Source: Achatina immaculata
Lineage: Eukaryota > Mollusca > Gastropoda > Stylommatophora > Achatinidae
Direction of reading: 5' to 3'
DNA length: 64,000 nt
NCBI GenBank assembly: GCA_009760885.1
Contig: CM019697.1
Span: 25,124,210-25,188,209 of the forward strand
Shown one piece after another: positions 23,533-35,518 of this stretch; position 1 is the stretch's first letter, and each line of letters begins with the position of its first letter. The notes beneath the pieces are model-generated. The model did not search any database, was not told the DNA's origin, and worked only from the letters and a program-made list of their open reading frames with translations. A program made the position numbers and the translations under genes.

Positions 23533-25235
23533 TGGTTTTGTTATGATCTAACGCTGTTTCTTATCCCTCTGTTTTGTTATGGTCTAACGCTGTTTCTTAT
23601 CCCTCTGTTTTGTTATGAACTAACGCTGTTTCTTATCCCTCTGTTTTGTTATGGCCTAACGCTGTTTCTTATCCCTCTATTTTATTATGGCCTAACGCTG
23701 TTTCTTATCCCTCTATTTTATTATGGCCTAACGCTGTTTCTTATCCATCTGTTTTGTTATGAACCAACGCTGTTTCTTATCTCTCTGTTTTGTTATGATC
23801 TAACGCTGTTTCGTATCCCTCTATTTTATTATGGCCTAACGCTGTTTCGTATCCCTCTGTTTTGTTATGATCTAACGCTGTTTCTTATCCTCTGTTTTGT
23901 TATGGTCTAACGCTGTTTCGTATCCCTCTGTTTTGTTATGATCTAACGCTGTTTCTTATCCATCTGTTTTGTTATGGTCTAACGCTGTTTCTTATCCATC
24001 TGTTTTGTTATGGTCTAACGCTGTTTCTTATCCATCTGTTTTGTTATGGTCTAACGCTGTTTCGTATCCCTCTGTTTTGTTATGATCTAACGCTGTTTCG
24101 TATCCCTCTGTTTTATTATGAACTAACGATGTTTCTTATCCCTCTGTTTTGTTATGAACTAACGCTGTTTCGTATCCCTCTATTTTATTATGGCCTAACG
24201 CTGTTTCTTATCCCTCTGTTTTATTATGAACTAACGATGTTTCTTATCCCTCTATTTTATTATGGCCTAACGCTGTTTCTTATCCATCTGTTTTGTTATG
24301 AACTAACGATGTTTCTTATCCCTCTGTTTTATTATGAACTAACGCTGTTTCTTATCCATCTGTTTTGTTATGAACTAACGATGTTTCTTATCCCTCTGTT
24401 TTATTATGAACTAACGATGTTTCTTATCCCTCTGTTTTATTATGAACTAACGATGTTTCTTATCCCTCTGTTTTGTTATGAACTAACGCTGTTTCTTATC
24501 TCTCTGTTTTGTTATGAACTAACGCTGTTTCTTATCTCTCTGTTTTGTTATGAACTAACGCTGTTTCGTATCCCTCTGTTTTGTTATGAACCAACGCTGT
24601 TTCTTATCCTCTGTTTTGTTATGAACTAACGCTGTTTCGTATCCCTCTGTTTTATTATGAACTAACGCTGTTTCGTATCCCTCTGTTTTATTATGAACTA
24701 ACGATGTTTCTTATCCCTCTGTTTTATTATGAACTAACGCTGTTTCGTATCCCTCTGTTTTATTATGAACTAACGCTGTTTCGTATCCCTCTATTTTATT
24801 ATGGCCTAACGCTGTTTCTTATCCATCTGTTTTGTTATGATCTAACGCTGTTTCTTATCCCTCTGTTTTGTTATGATCTAACGCTGTTTCTTATCTCTCT
24901 GTTTTGTTATGATCTAACGCTGTTTCTTATCCCTCTATTTTATTATGGCCTAACGCTGTTTCTTATCCATCTGTTTTGTTATGATCTAACGCTGTTTCTT
25001 ATCCATCTGTTTTGTTATGATCTAACGCTGTTTCTTATCTCTCTGTTTTGTTATGATCTAACGCTGTTTCTTATCCCTCTGTTTTGTTATGGTCTAACGC
25101 TGTTTCTTATCCCTCTGTTTTGTTATGAACTAACGCTGTTTCTTATCCCTCTGTTTTGTTATGAACCAACGCTGTTTCTTATCCCTCTGTTTTATTATGA
25201 ACTAACGCTGTTTCTTATCCCTCTGTTTTGTCTTT
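23533..25235. repeat. minisatellite, 36-bp unit (largest array here)
   Basis: About 47 units with the cores GTTTTGTTATGATCTAACGC and TGTTTCTTATCCCTCT. Four positions toggle between alternatives (GATC/GAAC/GGCC/GGTC before TAACG; CTG/ATG before TTTC). The unit length of 12 codons leaves frames open. The resulting repeats are not a protein. Confidence 0.98.
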
Positions 25236-25735
25236 GACCAGAGAAATTCATGTTCTGTGGAACATAGAGTAATCCTCATGGTTTTGTCTGATTAAAACAC
25301 ACCCCCACCAAACACACTCACTCACCCAACTGGTTATTAAAAAATATAACCGTGTAAAAGATGAAAGATGAAAGGAACAAAAAAAGACTAGAACTAATCC
25401 TGAGAAAAAGAAAACCGAAAATAAAAACTGAAACAGCAAATATGACGCTAGACAAGACACGCCATGAACACAGTCTGTGGGAAAAAACAACAAAAGTTAC
25501 TCAAGCACAGATTGAGAATTGTTTCGTTTTCGAAGGTTCGATTAAAAGGTCTATAGCATTATGGAGGTGGAGTATGTGACAGCAGCTAATCGTTGCAGAG
25601 TACTTCACCAAGGTTACAGCTGTGGAGCAATGTCTCAGGATAAAGACTTGAAATGAGATGTCCTGTATCTAGATGAGACAAGTCTGGCAAAAGTGTTTAA
25701 ATATTGTTCTTTGCCAGGGCACCGGAGAGCATAAC
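25236..25735. other. unassigned sequence
   Basis: Unique sequence with short open frames. No recognised gene. Confidence 0.5.
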
Positions 25736-25737
25736 TA

Positions 25738-26950
25738 TTATTGTTTGTTATAATAGACAAGAGTTTAAATATTAGTGTTTGTTATAATAGGAGTTCAAAT
25801 ATTAGTGTTTGATATAATAGACAAGAGTTTAAATATTAGTGTTTGATATAATAGACAAGAGTTCAAATATTAGTGTTTGATATAATAGACAAGAGTTTAA
25901 ATATTAGTGTTTGATATAATAGACAAGAGTTTAAATATTAGTGTTTGTTATAATAGGAGTTCAAATATTAGTGTTTGTTATAATAGGAGTTCAAATATTA
26001 GTGTTTGATATAATAGACAAGAGTTTAAATATTAGTGTTTGTTATAATAGACAAGAGTTTAAATATTAGTGTTTGTTATAATAGGAGTTCAAATATTAGT
26101 GTTTGTTATAATAGGAGTTCAAATATTAGTGTTTGATATAATAGACAAGAGTTTAAATATTAGTGTTTGATATAATAGACAAGAGTTTAAATATTAGTGT
26201 TTGTTATAATAGGAGTTCAAATATTAGTGTTTGATATAATAGACAAGAGTTTAAATATTAGTGTTTGATATAATAGACAAGAGTTCAAATATTAGTGTTT
26301 GTTATAATAGGAGTTCAAATATTAGTGTTTGATATAATAAACAAGAGTTTAAATATTAGTGTTTGTTATAATAGGAGTTCAAATATTAGTGTTTGTTATA
26401 ATAGGAGTTCAAATATTAGTGTTTGTTATAATAGGAGTTCAAATATTAGTGTTTGTTATAATAGGAGTTCAAATATTAGTGTTTGTTATAATAGGAGTTC
26501 AAATATTAGTGTTTGTTATAATAGGAGTTAAAATATTAGTGTTTGTTATAATAAACAAGAGTTTAAATATTAGTGTTTGATATAATAGACAAGAGTTTAA
26601 ATATTAGTGTTTGATATAATAGACAAGAGTTTAAATATTAATGTTTGTTATAATAGGAGTTCAAATATTAGTGTTTGTTATAATAAACAAGAGTTTAAAT
26701 ATTAGTGTTTGTTATAATAGGAGTTCAAATATTAGTGTTTGTTATAATAGGAGTTCAAATATTAGTGTTTGTTATAATAGGAGTTCAAATATTAGTGTTT
26801 GTTATAATAAACAAGAGTTTAAATATTAGTGTTTGTTATAATAGACAAGAATTTAAACATTAGTGCTTGTTATAATAGACAAGAGTTTAAACATTAGTGC
26901 TTGTTATAATAGACAGGGATATTAAACATTTGCGTTTGATATAATAGACT
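25738..26950. repeat. minisatellite mixing 30-bp and 34-bp units
   Basis: Two unit types share AAATATTAGTGTTTG. The 34-bp type has ATAGACAAGAGTTTAAAT and the 30-bp type ATAGGAGTTCAAAT. They are interspersed non-randomly, with a nearly pure 30-bp block at about 26370-26530. Confidence 0.97.
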
Positions 26951-27350
26951 TTGACAGTTGTGTATCAGTAGTAGGAGAAAAAATACACAAAAAGAGTGAT
27001 GAAAAAGGGGGGGGGGGGGAGACTAGACTTTTACAAAGTGACGATCATTTTCCTCACATAATCTCATAACCGCGCTCTGGATTTTCCTTCCAAAGTTTTT
27101 TTTTTTTTTTAGTTGAAGTATCGGGTTTGTGGGTGATAGGATGATGCAGTTCCAATCACGGGGAATCTGGTTCCGTTACATAAGGACGATTTTGAGCGTG
27201 TCTCTTTTTTTTGTCCGAGCAACTCAACGCAGCCAGTTCACCAGCAAGAAATAGGTTCCCTGGGTTTCTCTTGCAAGATAAAATAAATAGAAACATGTGT
27301 TAGACTCCCTAGTCAAAATTAAAGTATCTAGTAACATGTGTTAGGGTATA
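26951..27350. other. unassigned sequence
   Basis: Unique sequence with a poly-G run near 27008 and a poly-T run near 27098. No gene recognised. Confidence 0.5.
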
Positions 27351-27352
27351 TT

Positions 27353-27708
27353 TGTCTAGATGACAAAGTTTTGACTATGCTGAATGTAGATAGTTGACAA
27401 AGTTTTGACTATGCTGAATGTAGATAGTTGATAATGTTTTGACTATGCTGTTTGTAGATAGTTGACAAAGTTTTGACTATGCTGAATGTAGATAGTTGAT
27501 AATGTTTTGACTATGCTGTTTGTAGATAGTTGACAAAGTTTTGACCATGCTGTCTGTAGATAGTTGACAAAGTTTTGACTATGCTGAGTGTAGATAGTTG
27601 ACAAAGTTTTGACTAGGCTGAGTGTAGATAGTTGACAAAGTTTTGACTAGGCTGAGTGTAGATAGTTGACAAAGTTTTGACTAGGCTGAGTGTAGATAGT
27701 TGACAAAG
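27353..27708. repeat. minisatellite, 34-bp unit
   Basis: About ten units with GTTGACAAAGTTTTGACTAT and GCTGAATGTAGATA. Confidence 0.97.
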
Positions 27709-27824
27709 TAGTTGTGGCATCCCGTGGCACTCTGACAGATTATGGCACAGGCTTTTTAAGGACCTGGGGGTATTCTGGTTGTTTTTGTTGCTTCCGGTGG
27801 TGTATCTGATTAACAGGCTGTACG

Positions 27825-28005
27825 GTCATAGGGAAACACAACACGGCTTTTTGCCACAACATGCTGTAAACAGGAAACATAACACGGCTGTTTTGTCACA
27901 ACGTGCTGTAAACAGGAAACATTACACGGCTGCTTTGTCACAACATGCTGTAAAACAGGAAACATAACACGGCTGTTTTGTCACTACATGCTGTAAACAG
28001 GAAAG
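27825..28005. repeat. minisatellite, ~42-bp unit
   Basis: Four units with CAACATGCTGTAAACAGGAA and CATAACACGGCTG. Confidence 0.95.
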
Positions 28006-28714
28006 CCATGATGAGATAAAACAGTGTCTTGATTATCTCAGGTGCTGATGACACAGTAATCTCAACAACTGAATCACGTGGTCAAAATGTCAGGTTTAGC
28101 AGCCACCGACGAGGGTAAACCTTTGACACTTTTGTTGTAGACGTGGCATGTACAAATATTTGTTGCAGAACATTTACAACTTGTGCAAATCTGTGTGCTC
28201 TTTGACAGTTTCTGCATGCGAAAAGACTTTGTGGCGCTTCGGCATGGCAAGTTCTGGTTTTGTTAAACTGTTCCCGATGCTTTGTAGCTGTCAGATGTTG
28301 CTGGCTCAGGGTAAGTGCTTCTGTACGCAGCATGTGCAGCTCGTTACCTGCATGTCTGTAGCCAGATAACAAAACTTTTTGTTCAGTGTATCAACTTTTG
28401 TGTGTGTTGTTTCCTGTTGCTGTAATGTTTCAGATTCAAGTGCTGCTGTTGTTGTTGTTGTTATTGTTGCTGTTGTTGTTAATTTACTTTTCTGTATTTG
28501 AGTTCCAGAGATTTACTCAGAAAACGTCAGGGCTTAGGTTTTGATATGAAGTCGGATTAAGAGGTGTTAGTGACGATTATTTTTAATATCCAGAGCTGAT
28601 ATAGGAAATAAGCTTGTGGGTGAATTGTGTTGCTCTGTTAACCCTCACATTCTTTGCTCAGCAACAGCGTCCACAGGCCACATATCAGGAGCCTTGTCAG
28701 CAATTTATGCCACA
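28006..28714. other. unassigned sequence
   Basis: A minus-strand frame of 96 codons (28082-28372) and a plus-strand frame of 73 codons overlap. Neither has a recognisable domain. A GTT-rich microsatellite lies at about 28440-28480. Confidence 0.45.
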
Positions 28715-28715
28715 G

Positions 28716-28816
28716 CTCTGGTACAGCCAGGACAGCTCTGGTACAGCCAGGACAGTTCTGGTACAGCCAGGACAGCTCTGGTATAGCGAGGACAGTTCTG
28801 GTACAGGCAGGGCAGC
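28716..28816. repeat. minisatellite, 20-bp unit
   Basis: Five units of CTCTGGTACAGCCAGGACAG. Confidence 0.96.
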
Positions 28817-29874
28817 TTTAGATTTGTTTTGAAACTAATGGGCACTTGAAATCATGGACATGCAACTTTACTGAAGTGTCGTTCAAATGAGTTCTTAAGT
28901 TTTTCTTTTGTGAAATGATTTTTTTTCAGTTTATTGAAGCTGGCATGGGTTGTGTGTCAGTGAATATACACTTAATAGCTAACATGAACCTGCTTCCAGT
29001 AACACTGGGCTGTTTTCATGTGGCCTATGACATCTTTTTTTTGACTTTTTTTCCTTTCATTTTTTTCTAAATCAAAGCTAATTCTCACCAGTTAACTCAC
29101 GTTAACTTTTGTTTTTGCCGCCTTTGTGACCAACTGTGTTTGTTAAGTAACCAGTGTTAACATTTGTTATAGCTTTTGTAGTTCCATCATCTGCAGGCTC
29201 ATGTCGTTGCTTGTTTGAGAAATATTTGCTTGTTTAAGGAGTTACTTTGAACAACAAATTATATATTTAAAAATATATAAACTTTGGCTTTATGAAAGTT
29301 GGGGAAGTGTGTTTGTTAAGAATCCTGAAGCTGAACAATTGTGAGGAACAGGTGTCCTCATATTTGCTGGTGTCTCAGCCATGAAAACACCAGCTACTTT
29401 CATTGTTGTTCTTCATGTTGTGACGCTGAGCGCGGCCATAATAAGTTTAGATCTATTTAGAACATTTCCAGTCACGTGTTTGAGATTAGATTATTTCTTG
29501 TCCGGTACGCTACTTCTGGCCCATTTCCCCAGCGACAGAAACATATTCCTCATCCTTTGATTAAGATTTGGTTACAGAACATTTTTGTGTATTACTTCTA
29601 CCCATGAAAGATATGCACACACGAGAGTCTGCCACGGGTAGAGTACATAACGTAAGAATAGGTACTCTAAGAATGTACAAAGTTCAGACGTACGCAACCA
29701 AACCTGCCTAGAGTAATACAGGTTCCGGCATAAAGCATAGCTCGATTTTTAAAAAATGGAAAATAAATTAAACAGCACACATGTTTTTGGTAAAACAAAA
29801 AAAGTGAAATGAAACTCAGAAAAGTGGGTAATTTTATTATTACTGACAATCATATTTAGGTTTTGAAAATGACG
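28817..29874. other. unassigned sequence
   Basis: About 1 kb of AT-rich unique sequence without a recognisable exon. The last ~100 bases may be the 3' flank of the adjoining transposon, but no inverted repeat was identified. Confidence 0.45.
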
Positions 29875-29877
29875 CCG

Positions 29878-30345
29878 GTTAGATGACCGCCATTACATTT
29901 GACACATTCAGACAGGCTTGAAAATTCCTGCATAACACGTTCAAAGGGATATTTTGAATGCAGTGTCGGATTCGATCTTTTAGGCTTGAAACTGACTGTG
30001 GTCGACTAGCGTACATCGTGTTCTTGAGGTACCCCCACAAAAAGAAGTCTGCGCCCAATAAATCCGCTGACCTTGCCGGCCGACGAATATCCCCAAATCT
30101 GGAAATAAGACGATTGGGAAATGTTTGTCGCAGCATGGCCATGGACTGACGGGCTGTGTGGGCAATTGCTCCATCTTGTTGAAACCATATTAGTCTCTTA
30201 AATCTATTGGCCAACTCTGGAATGAAGTATCCAGTTACCATCTGCATATAATGATCACTATCAACAGTAAGAGGATGCCTGTCTTCGTCTTTAAAAATAT
30301 ATGGGCCAAAGAAGCCGAACGATGCAGCACCATACCATCCTCACA
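29878..30345 (-). pseudogene. Tc1/mariner-superfamily transposase fragment
   Basis: Read on the minus strand, the catalytic half of an IS630/Tc1/mariner-type DDE transposase is visible: GFFGPYIFKDEDRH leading into the fold, WFQQDGAIAHTAR with the second catalytic Asp, then ARSADL and DFFLWGYLKNTMY, the usual end of the core. The two Asp in QQDG and SADL are separated by 36 residues. The normally conserved RSPDL is RSADL here. The N-terminal DNA-binding helix-turn-helix part is missing: upstream the sequence runs directly into a 30-bp minisatellite at 30346. No terminal inverted repeats were found. It is inactive. Exact family is uncertain. Confidence 0.85.
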
Positions 30346-31110
30346 ACAACAAAAGTGACATCACAGGACATCACAACAATAAAAGTGACATCATAGGACA
30401 CCACAACAATAAAAGTGACATCATAGGACACCACAACAACAAAAGTGACATCATAGGACACCACAACAATAAAAGTGACATCACAGGATATCACAACAAC
30501 AAAAGTGACATCATAGGACACCACAACAATAAAAGTCACATCACAGGGCATCACAACAACAAAAGTGACATCACAGGACATCACAAAAATAAAAGTCACA
30601 TCATAGGACACCACAACAACAAAAGTGACATCACAGGACATCACAACAACAAAAGTGACATCACAGGACATCACAGGACATCATAACAACAAAAGTGACA
30701 TCATAGGACACCACAACAACAAAAGTGACATCATAGGACGCCACAACAATAAAAGTGACATCACATGACATCATAACAATAAAAGTGACATCACATGACA
30801 TCACAACAACAAAAATGACATCACAGGACATCACAAGAAAAATGACATCACATGACATCACAACAACAAAAGTGACATAACAACAATAAAGTGACATCAC
30901 AGGACATCACAACAACAAAAGTAACATCACAGGACATCACAACAACAAAAGTGACATCACAGGACAACACAACAATAAAAGTGACATCACAGGACATCAC
31001 AACAACAAAAGTGACATCACAGAACATCACAACAATGAAAGTGACATAACAGGACACCAAAACAACAAAAATGACATCACAGGACATCACAAGAAAAAAT
31101 ATGTCAAAAA
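30346..31110. repeat. minisatellite, 30-bp unit
   Basis: About 25 units with CAACAACAAAAGTGACATCA and CAGGACATCA. It truncates the transposase fragment, which suggests the element was cut by array expansion or rearrangement. Confidence 0.97.
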
Positions 31111-31227
31111 CATCAAAACAACAAAAGCGATATCAAGGAACATTGATGTTTATCAAACAATCCAGGGCCAGAATTCATGAATTTTAAAACGGCATAAAAG
31201 TTCGGTCATTACGACATAAGGCATATA

Positions 31228-33140
31228 TTCATTCATTTGCATGTCCCTTGCGGAACTTTGCCTCCCAAACAGCACTCCTGTAGGCCTCTCGGTTGCGAGC
31301 AAGATGGCCTGCTGCTGTTGCATTCATTTGCAGATCGTCAGCGATGTCTTGCAGCCATCTTCGTTTTGGTCTTCCTCTTTTTTTTTCCCATTATGCATCC
31401 TTCCAATACGGTCTTCTCTAAATTATCATGACGTTTAATGTGTCCAAAATATTTCAGTTTTCTCTCTTTAATCCTCTTTACTAGCCAGCCTTCTTCAATA
31501 TTAAGCTCTTGTAGTATAGATATATTTGTTCTTTTTTGTGTCCACGATATTTGGAGAACTCTTCTGTAGCATTTACATTCAAAGGCATTTATGTGTTTCT
31601 CAGCTGTTTTGTTAAGTGTCCAGGTCTCACAGGCATATGTTGTGATGGGAAAGATGCATGCCCTTAAAAATCTTATTTTTGTGGTTCTGTCTGCTCCTCT
31701 CCACAGATTCTTTATTTGTTTCACTTTCTGAAGAGCGATATATGTCCTCCTTTTAATTTCCCTCATTGTATCTCCATTATTAGTTAGAAGTGATCCAAGA
31801 TATTCAAAACTCTCCACTTCTTCCAGTTTTTCCTCATTGATACATATTTCAGCTGCCTTGTTTGTTTTGCCAGTTGTCATCAATTTAGTTTTCTGTGCAT
31901 TAAGATAGAGGTTCTGTTCTTCGCAGTTCTTACGGACTGACATAATTAGTTTTTCCATTCCATTTTGTGTTGTGGATAGTAATACTGTGTTATCAGCATA
32001 TCTAATCTCTGGTATTTCATAACCTCCAATTTTTATGGCATCGTAGTATTCTTTGTCTACATCTTCTCTAACATTCCTCAATATATTTTCAGTATCTTAT
32101 CTTATATCTTATATCCTTCCCGTGCCGTTAAACGTCACATAGGGCTCGTAAAGTAGTTCGCCAATTTTTCCTGTCTTCGGCGAGTCTTTCAACCTCAACA
32201 AAGGATTTTATGCCTGTTAACTTGGCCTCTCTTAACAATGTCCTCTTCAGAGTTTCACGCGGTCTACCCCTTTTTCTTCTGCCTGTTGTGTTCCACTTGA
32301 TAGCTTGTTTTGGGATTCTCTGATCATTTCTTCTCATCAAGTGACCAACATATGTCCATCTCCTTTTCCTGATCACCCATGAGACTGGTTGTTGTTCAGT
32401 CATCTGTCTTATCTCTGCATTGTTCTTGAATTCATTCCACTTGATGTCGAGTATTTTCCTTAGGCATTTGTTTTCAAAAAAGTCTAATTTCTTTTCTATT
32501 TCTTTAGTTGTTTTCCAGCTTTCACATGCATAAATGAGGGTGGATATTACATTTGAATTGAATAGTCTTAAGTTGGTTTTTGTGCTTATAACTTTTGAAT
32601 TCCATATGTTCTCAAGATTCTTGAAGATTGATGCTGCTTTTGCAATTCTGATCCTAACTTCCTTTCTAGTGTCACCATCCTGGTCTATGTAGCTGCCAAG
32701 GTATGCAAATTGATTGACTTCTTCAATATCTGTCCCTTCTATGTGTATTTTTCCATTGTGGTTAATGGGAATTTTCATTATTTTTGTTTTGTCCTTGTTA
32801 ATTTCAAGTCCTATTTTGCTAGCCAGTGAAGACAGGCTGTCTGTTTTTTCTTGCATGGAATTCACATTATTACTGATAAGAGTTATGTCATCAGCAAAAT
32901 CAAGATCTTCTAGTTGGGTCCCATGTACCCAGTCAATACCTGTGTTACCTGTGCAGCATTTTTTCATTATGAAGTCTATTGTAATCCCAAAAAGTAAAGG
33001 AGACAGTATACATCCTTGTTTCACGCCTGTTTCAATCTGGAACCATTCACTCATCCCTTCTTCTGTCTTGACTGCACAACCATATCCATTGTATAAGTCC
33101 TTAATGATGTTGACAATTTTCAGTATACAAGTTAAATAAT
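31228..33140 (-). mobile_element. LINE-C copy with 11-bp target-site duplication, interrupted by LINE-B
   Basis: TAAGGCATATA at 31217-31227 and 33141-33151 brackets the insertion. On the minus strand it begins LFNLYT (33140-33124), is interrupted by LINE-B (32096-33115), and resumes ENILRNVREDVDKEYYD, then the RT catalytic region IRYADNTVLL, a thumb-like FEYLGSLLTNNGD, TYACETWTLNKT, KYFGHIKRHDNLE and a C-terminus at 31400-31240. The catalytic YADD box reads YADN, removing the second Asp, and a frameshift near 31380 alters the C-terminus. It ends in a short TGAATGAAT tail. The 5' part with the endonuclease is truncated. It is an inactive non-LTR element. Confidence 0.9.
32096..33115 (-). mobile_element. 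LINE-B copy nested in LINE-C, with its own 11-bp target-site duplication
   Basis: The nested element is bracketed by ATTTTCAGTAT at 32085-32095 and 33116-33126, which is LINE-C sequence duplicated by the insertion. On the minus strand a continuous frame encodes IVNIIKDLYNGYG, the RT motif GVKQGCILSPLLFG, the intact catalytic LDFADDITLISNN, NQFAYLGSYIDQDGDTRKE, STLIYACESWKT, the MTEQQPVSWVIRKRRWTYVG tail and ALCDV-stop, then an ATATAAGATA-type 3' tail. It is 5'-truncated just before the RT core (no endonuclease). The ~340-codon frame is uninterrupted, making this the best-preserved LINE-B here. A second, partial copy at 34493 comes from a segmental duplication. Confidence 0.92.
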
Positions 33141-33394
33141 TAAGGCATATAATCATATCTAAATAAAAGTTCAGTCATTACGACATAAGTCATATAATCA
33201 TATCTAAGTCAAATAAACGCAGTCGACTTTACATCATCAAATAAATCTACATGTCACAGCTTGCTTAACAAAAACTAACTCGCTGATGTTTACTGGGAAA
33301 TACGGACGATCATTTACTACTGTGAGTATTACAAAACATGACCGCAGGATCAAACATACTATACATAATTTTAACAATTGTTTTCCCATATGCA

Positions 33395-33780
33395 AATGTT
33401 TTCCAACATGTTTTTCCACGTTTCCCCACATGTTTTCCCACATGTTTTCCCACGTTTCCCCACATGTTTCCCCACATGTTTCCCCACATGTTTTCCCACA
33501 TGTTTTCCCAAATGTTTCCCCACATGTTTTTCCACATGTTTTTCCCACATGTTTTCCCACATGTTTTCCCACATGTTTTCCCAAATGTTTCCCCCACATG
33601 TTTTCTCACATGTTTTTCCCACATGTTTTCCCACATGTTTTCCCAAATGTTTCCCCACATGTTTTCCCACATGTTTTCCCACATGTTTCCCCACATGTTT
33701 TCCCACATGTTTTCCCACATGTTTTCTCACATGTTTTCCCACGTTTCTACATGTTTCCCCACATGTTTTCCCACATAACT
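33395..33780. repeat. 12-bp minisatellite, duplication copy 1
   Basis: About 30 units of CCCACATGTTTT and CCCACATGTTTC. Frames are open on both strands only because the unit is 12 bases. Confidence 0.97.
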
Positions 33781-34090
33781 ATAGACACCTTTCATCCTTC
33801 TTGAACGCATTATACTGGTATCTCTTATGTAAAGACTAAGCTCAGAAATGAGGTTGTCATAATCTACTTCTCAAAAGGCTACACTGGCACGACAAAATAT
33901 CAGTTTATTTTAGTCAAGCTCTTTCACTCTAAACTCACATGTCAGAACCCAGGCTCTAAGTGTTTTATTTCATGTGCCAGATTTCCATGGACTAAATCTT
34001 ATGATCCCAGATATTTCAGAAAAAAATGTGCCTCCTATCTCCATCAAAGTAAAAAGAAAAGAATGTTTTATTAAAACAAAATCTCAGCCA

Positions 34091-34132
<42 letters not shown>

Positions 34133-34490
34133 CTCTCTCTCTCTTTCTTTCTCTCTCTCTCACACCCCTCCCCCCCCAAAAAAAATCAACAAAGAAATCA
34201 CGTGATCAGCTCTGCCAGCTGTTTACCATATCATGTTGTTCTTCATTTGCATAACCTGGTGAAGAAGAAGAAGAAGAACTCCGAGCCAGGTCAGACACGT
34301 GACGCCCCCCGCTGGGCGCTTCTCACACAAGTAAATCTCATCTCATCTAAGTTTGACCTTCATACTTGTACTGACAGGATTCAGAGTAGAATGTTTACCT
34401 CCCCTCCCACCTCCCTGTACTAAACATGGCTCCACCACCCTCTTGCTATAACAATAAGAGCACTGCACAGAGTTCTTTTAGGAAGCTTTT
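33781..34490. other. unassigned sequence in duplication copy 1
   Basis: Mostly unique sequence with a (CT)n run at 34090-34165 and a GAAGAAGAAGAAG run near 34262. It recurs nearly unchanged at 35519-36230. No gene recognised. Confidence 0.5.
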
Positions 34491-34492
34491 TT

Positions 34493-34835
34493 TCATTATT
34501 TTTGTTTTGTCCTTGTTAATTTCAAGTCCTATTTTGCTAGCCAGTGAAGACAGGCTGTCTGTTTTTTCTTGCATGGAATTCACATTATTACTGATAAGAG
34601 TTATGTCATCAGCAAAATCAAGATCTTCTAGTTGGGTCCCATGTACCCAGTCAATACCTGTGTTACCTGTGCAGCATTTTTTCATTATGAAGTCTATTGT
34701 AATCCCAAAAAGTAAAGGAGACAGTATACATCCTTGTTTCACGCCTGTTTCAATCTGGAACCATTCACTCATCCCTTCTTCTGTCTTGACTGCACAACCA
34801 TATCCATTGTATAAGTCCTTAATGATGTTGACAAT
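34493..34835 (-). pseudogene. LINE-B 5' part, segmental-duplication copy
   Basis: Same sequence as 32775-33115, including GVKQGCILSPLLFG and LDFADDITLISNN on the minus strand. It is cut off at the duplication junction right after NKDKTKIMK. It arose by DNA-level duplication, not by retrotransposition. Confidence 0.9.
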
Positions 34836-35107
34836 TTTCAGTATACAAGTTAAATAATTAAGGCATATAATCATATCTAAATAAAAGTTCAGTCATTACG
34901 ACATAAGTCATATAATCATATCTAAGTCAAATAAGCGCAGTCGACTTTACATCATCAAATAAATCTACATGTCACAACTTGCTTAACAAAAACCAACTCG
35001 CTGATGTTTACTGGGAAATACGGACGATCATTTACTACTGTGAGTATTACAAAACATGACCGCAGGATCAAACATACTATACATAATTTTAACAATTGTT
35101 TTCCCAT

Positions 35108-35518
35108 ATGCAAATGTTTTCCAACATGTTTTTCCACGTTTCCCCACGTTTCTCCACATGTTTTCCCACATGTTTTCCCACGTTTCCCCACATGTTTCCC
35201 CACATGTTTCCCCACATGTTTTCCCACATATTTTCCCAAATGTTTCCCCCACATGTTTTTTTACATGTTTTTCCCACATGTTTCCCCACATGTTTCCCCA
35301 CCTGTTTTCCCGAATATTTCCCCACATGTTTTCTCACATGTTTCCCCACATGTTTTCCCACATGTTTTCCCACGTTTCTACGCATGTTTCCCCACATGTT
35401 TTCCCACATGTTTTCCCACATGTTTCCTCACATGTTTTCCCACATGTTTTCCCACATGTTTTCTCACATGTTTTCCCACGTTTCTACGCATGTTTCCCCA
35501 CATGTTTTCCCACATAAC
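35108..35518. repeat. 12-bp minisatellite, duplication copy 2
   Basis: Same CCCACATGTTTT family as 33395-33780 but with a different order of variant units (for example CCCACGTTTCTACGCATG occurs twice). The array therefore changed after, or apart from, the flanking duplication. Confidence 0.96.

Noticed and set aside
23533..25237. Two ~170-codon frames with ELTLFLIPLFCY repeats resembling a membrane protein
   Set aside because: Hydrophobic periodicity comes from a T-rich 36-bp repeat, not from transmembrane segments of a real gene.
28082..28372. 96-codon minus-strand frame as a host gene
   Set aside because: No recognisable domain, an overlapping frame of similar length on the other strand, and no splice or promoter evidence.
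34090..34430. Ser/Leu-rich frame across the CT microsatellite as a protein
   Set aside because: The frame exists only because of the (CT)n run; the rest has no recognisable domain.
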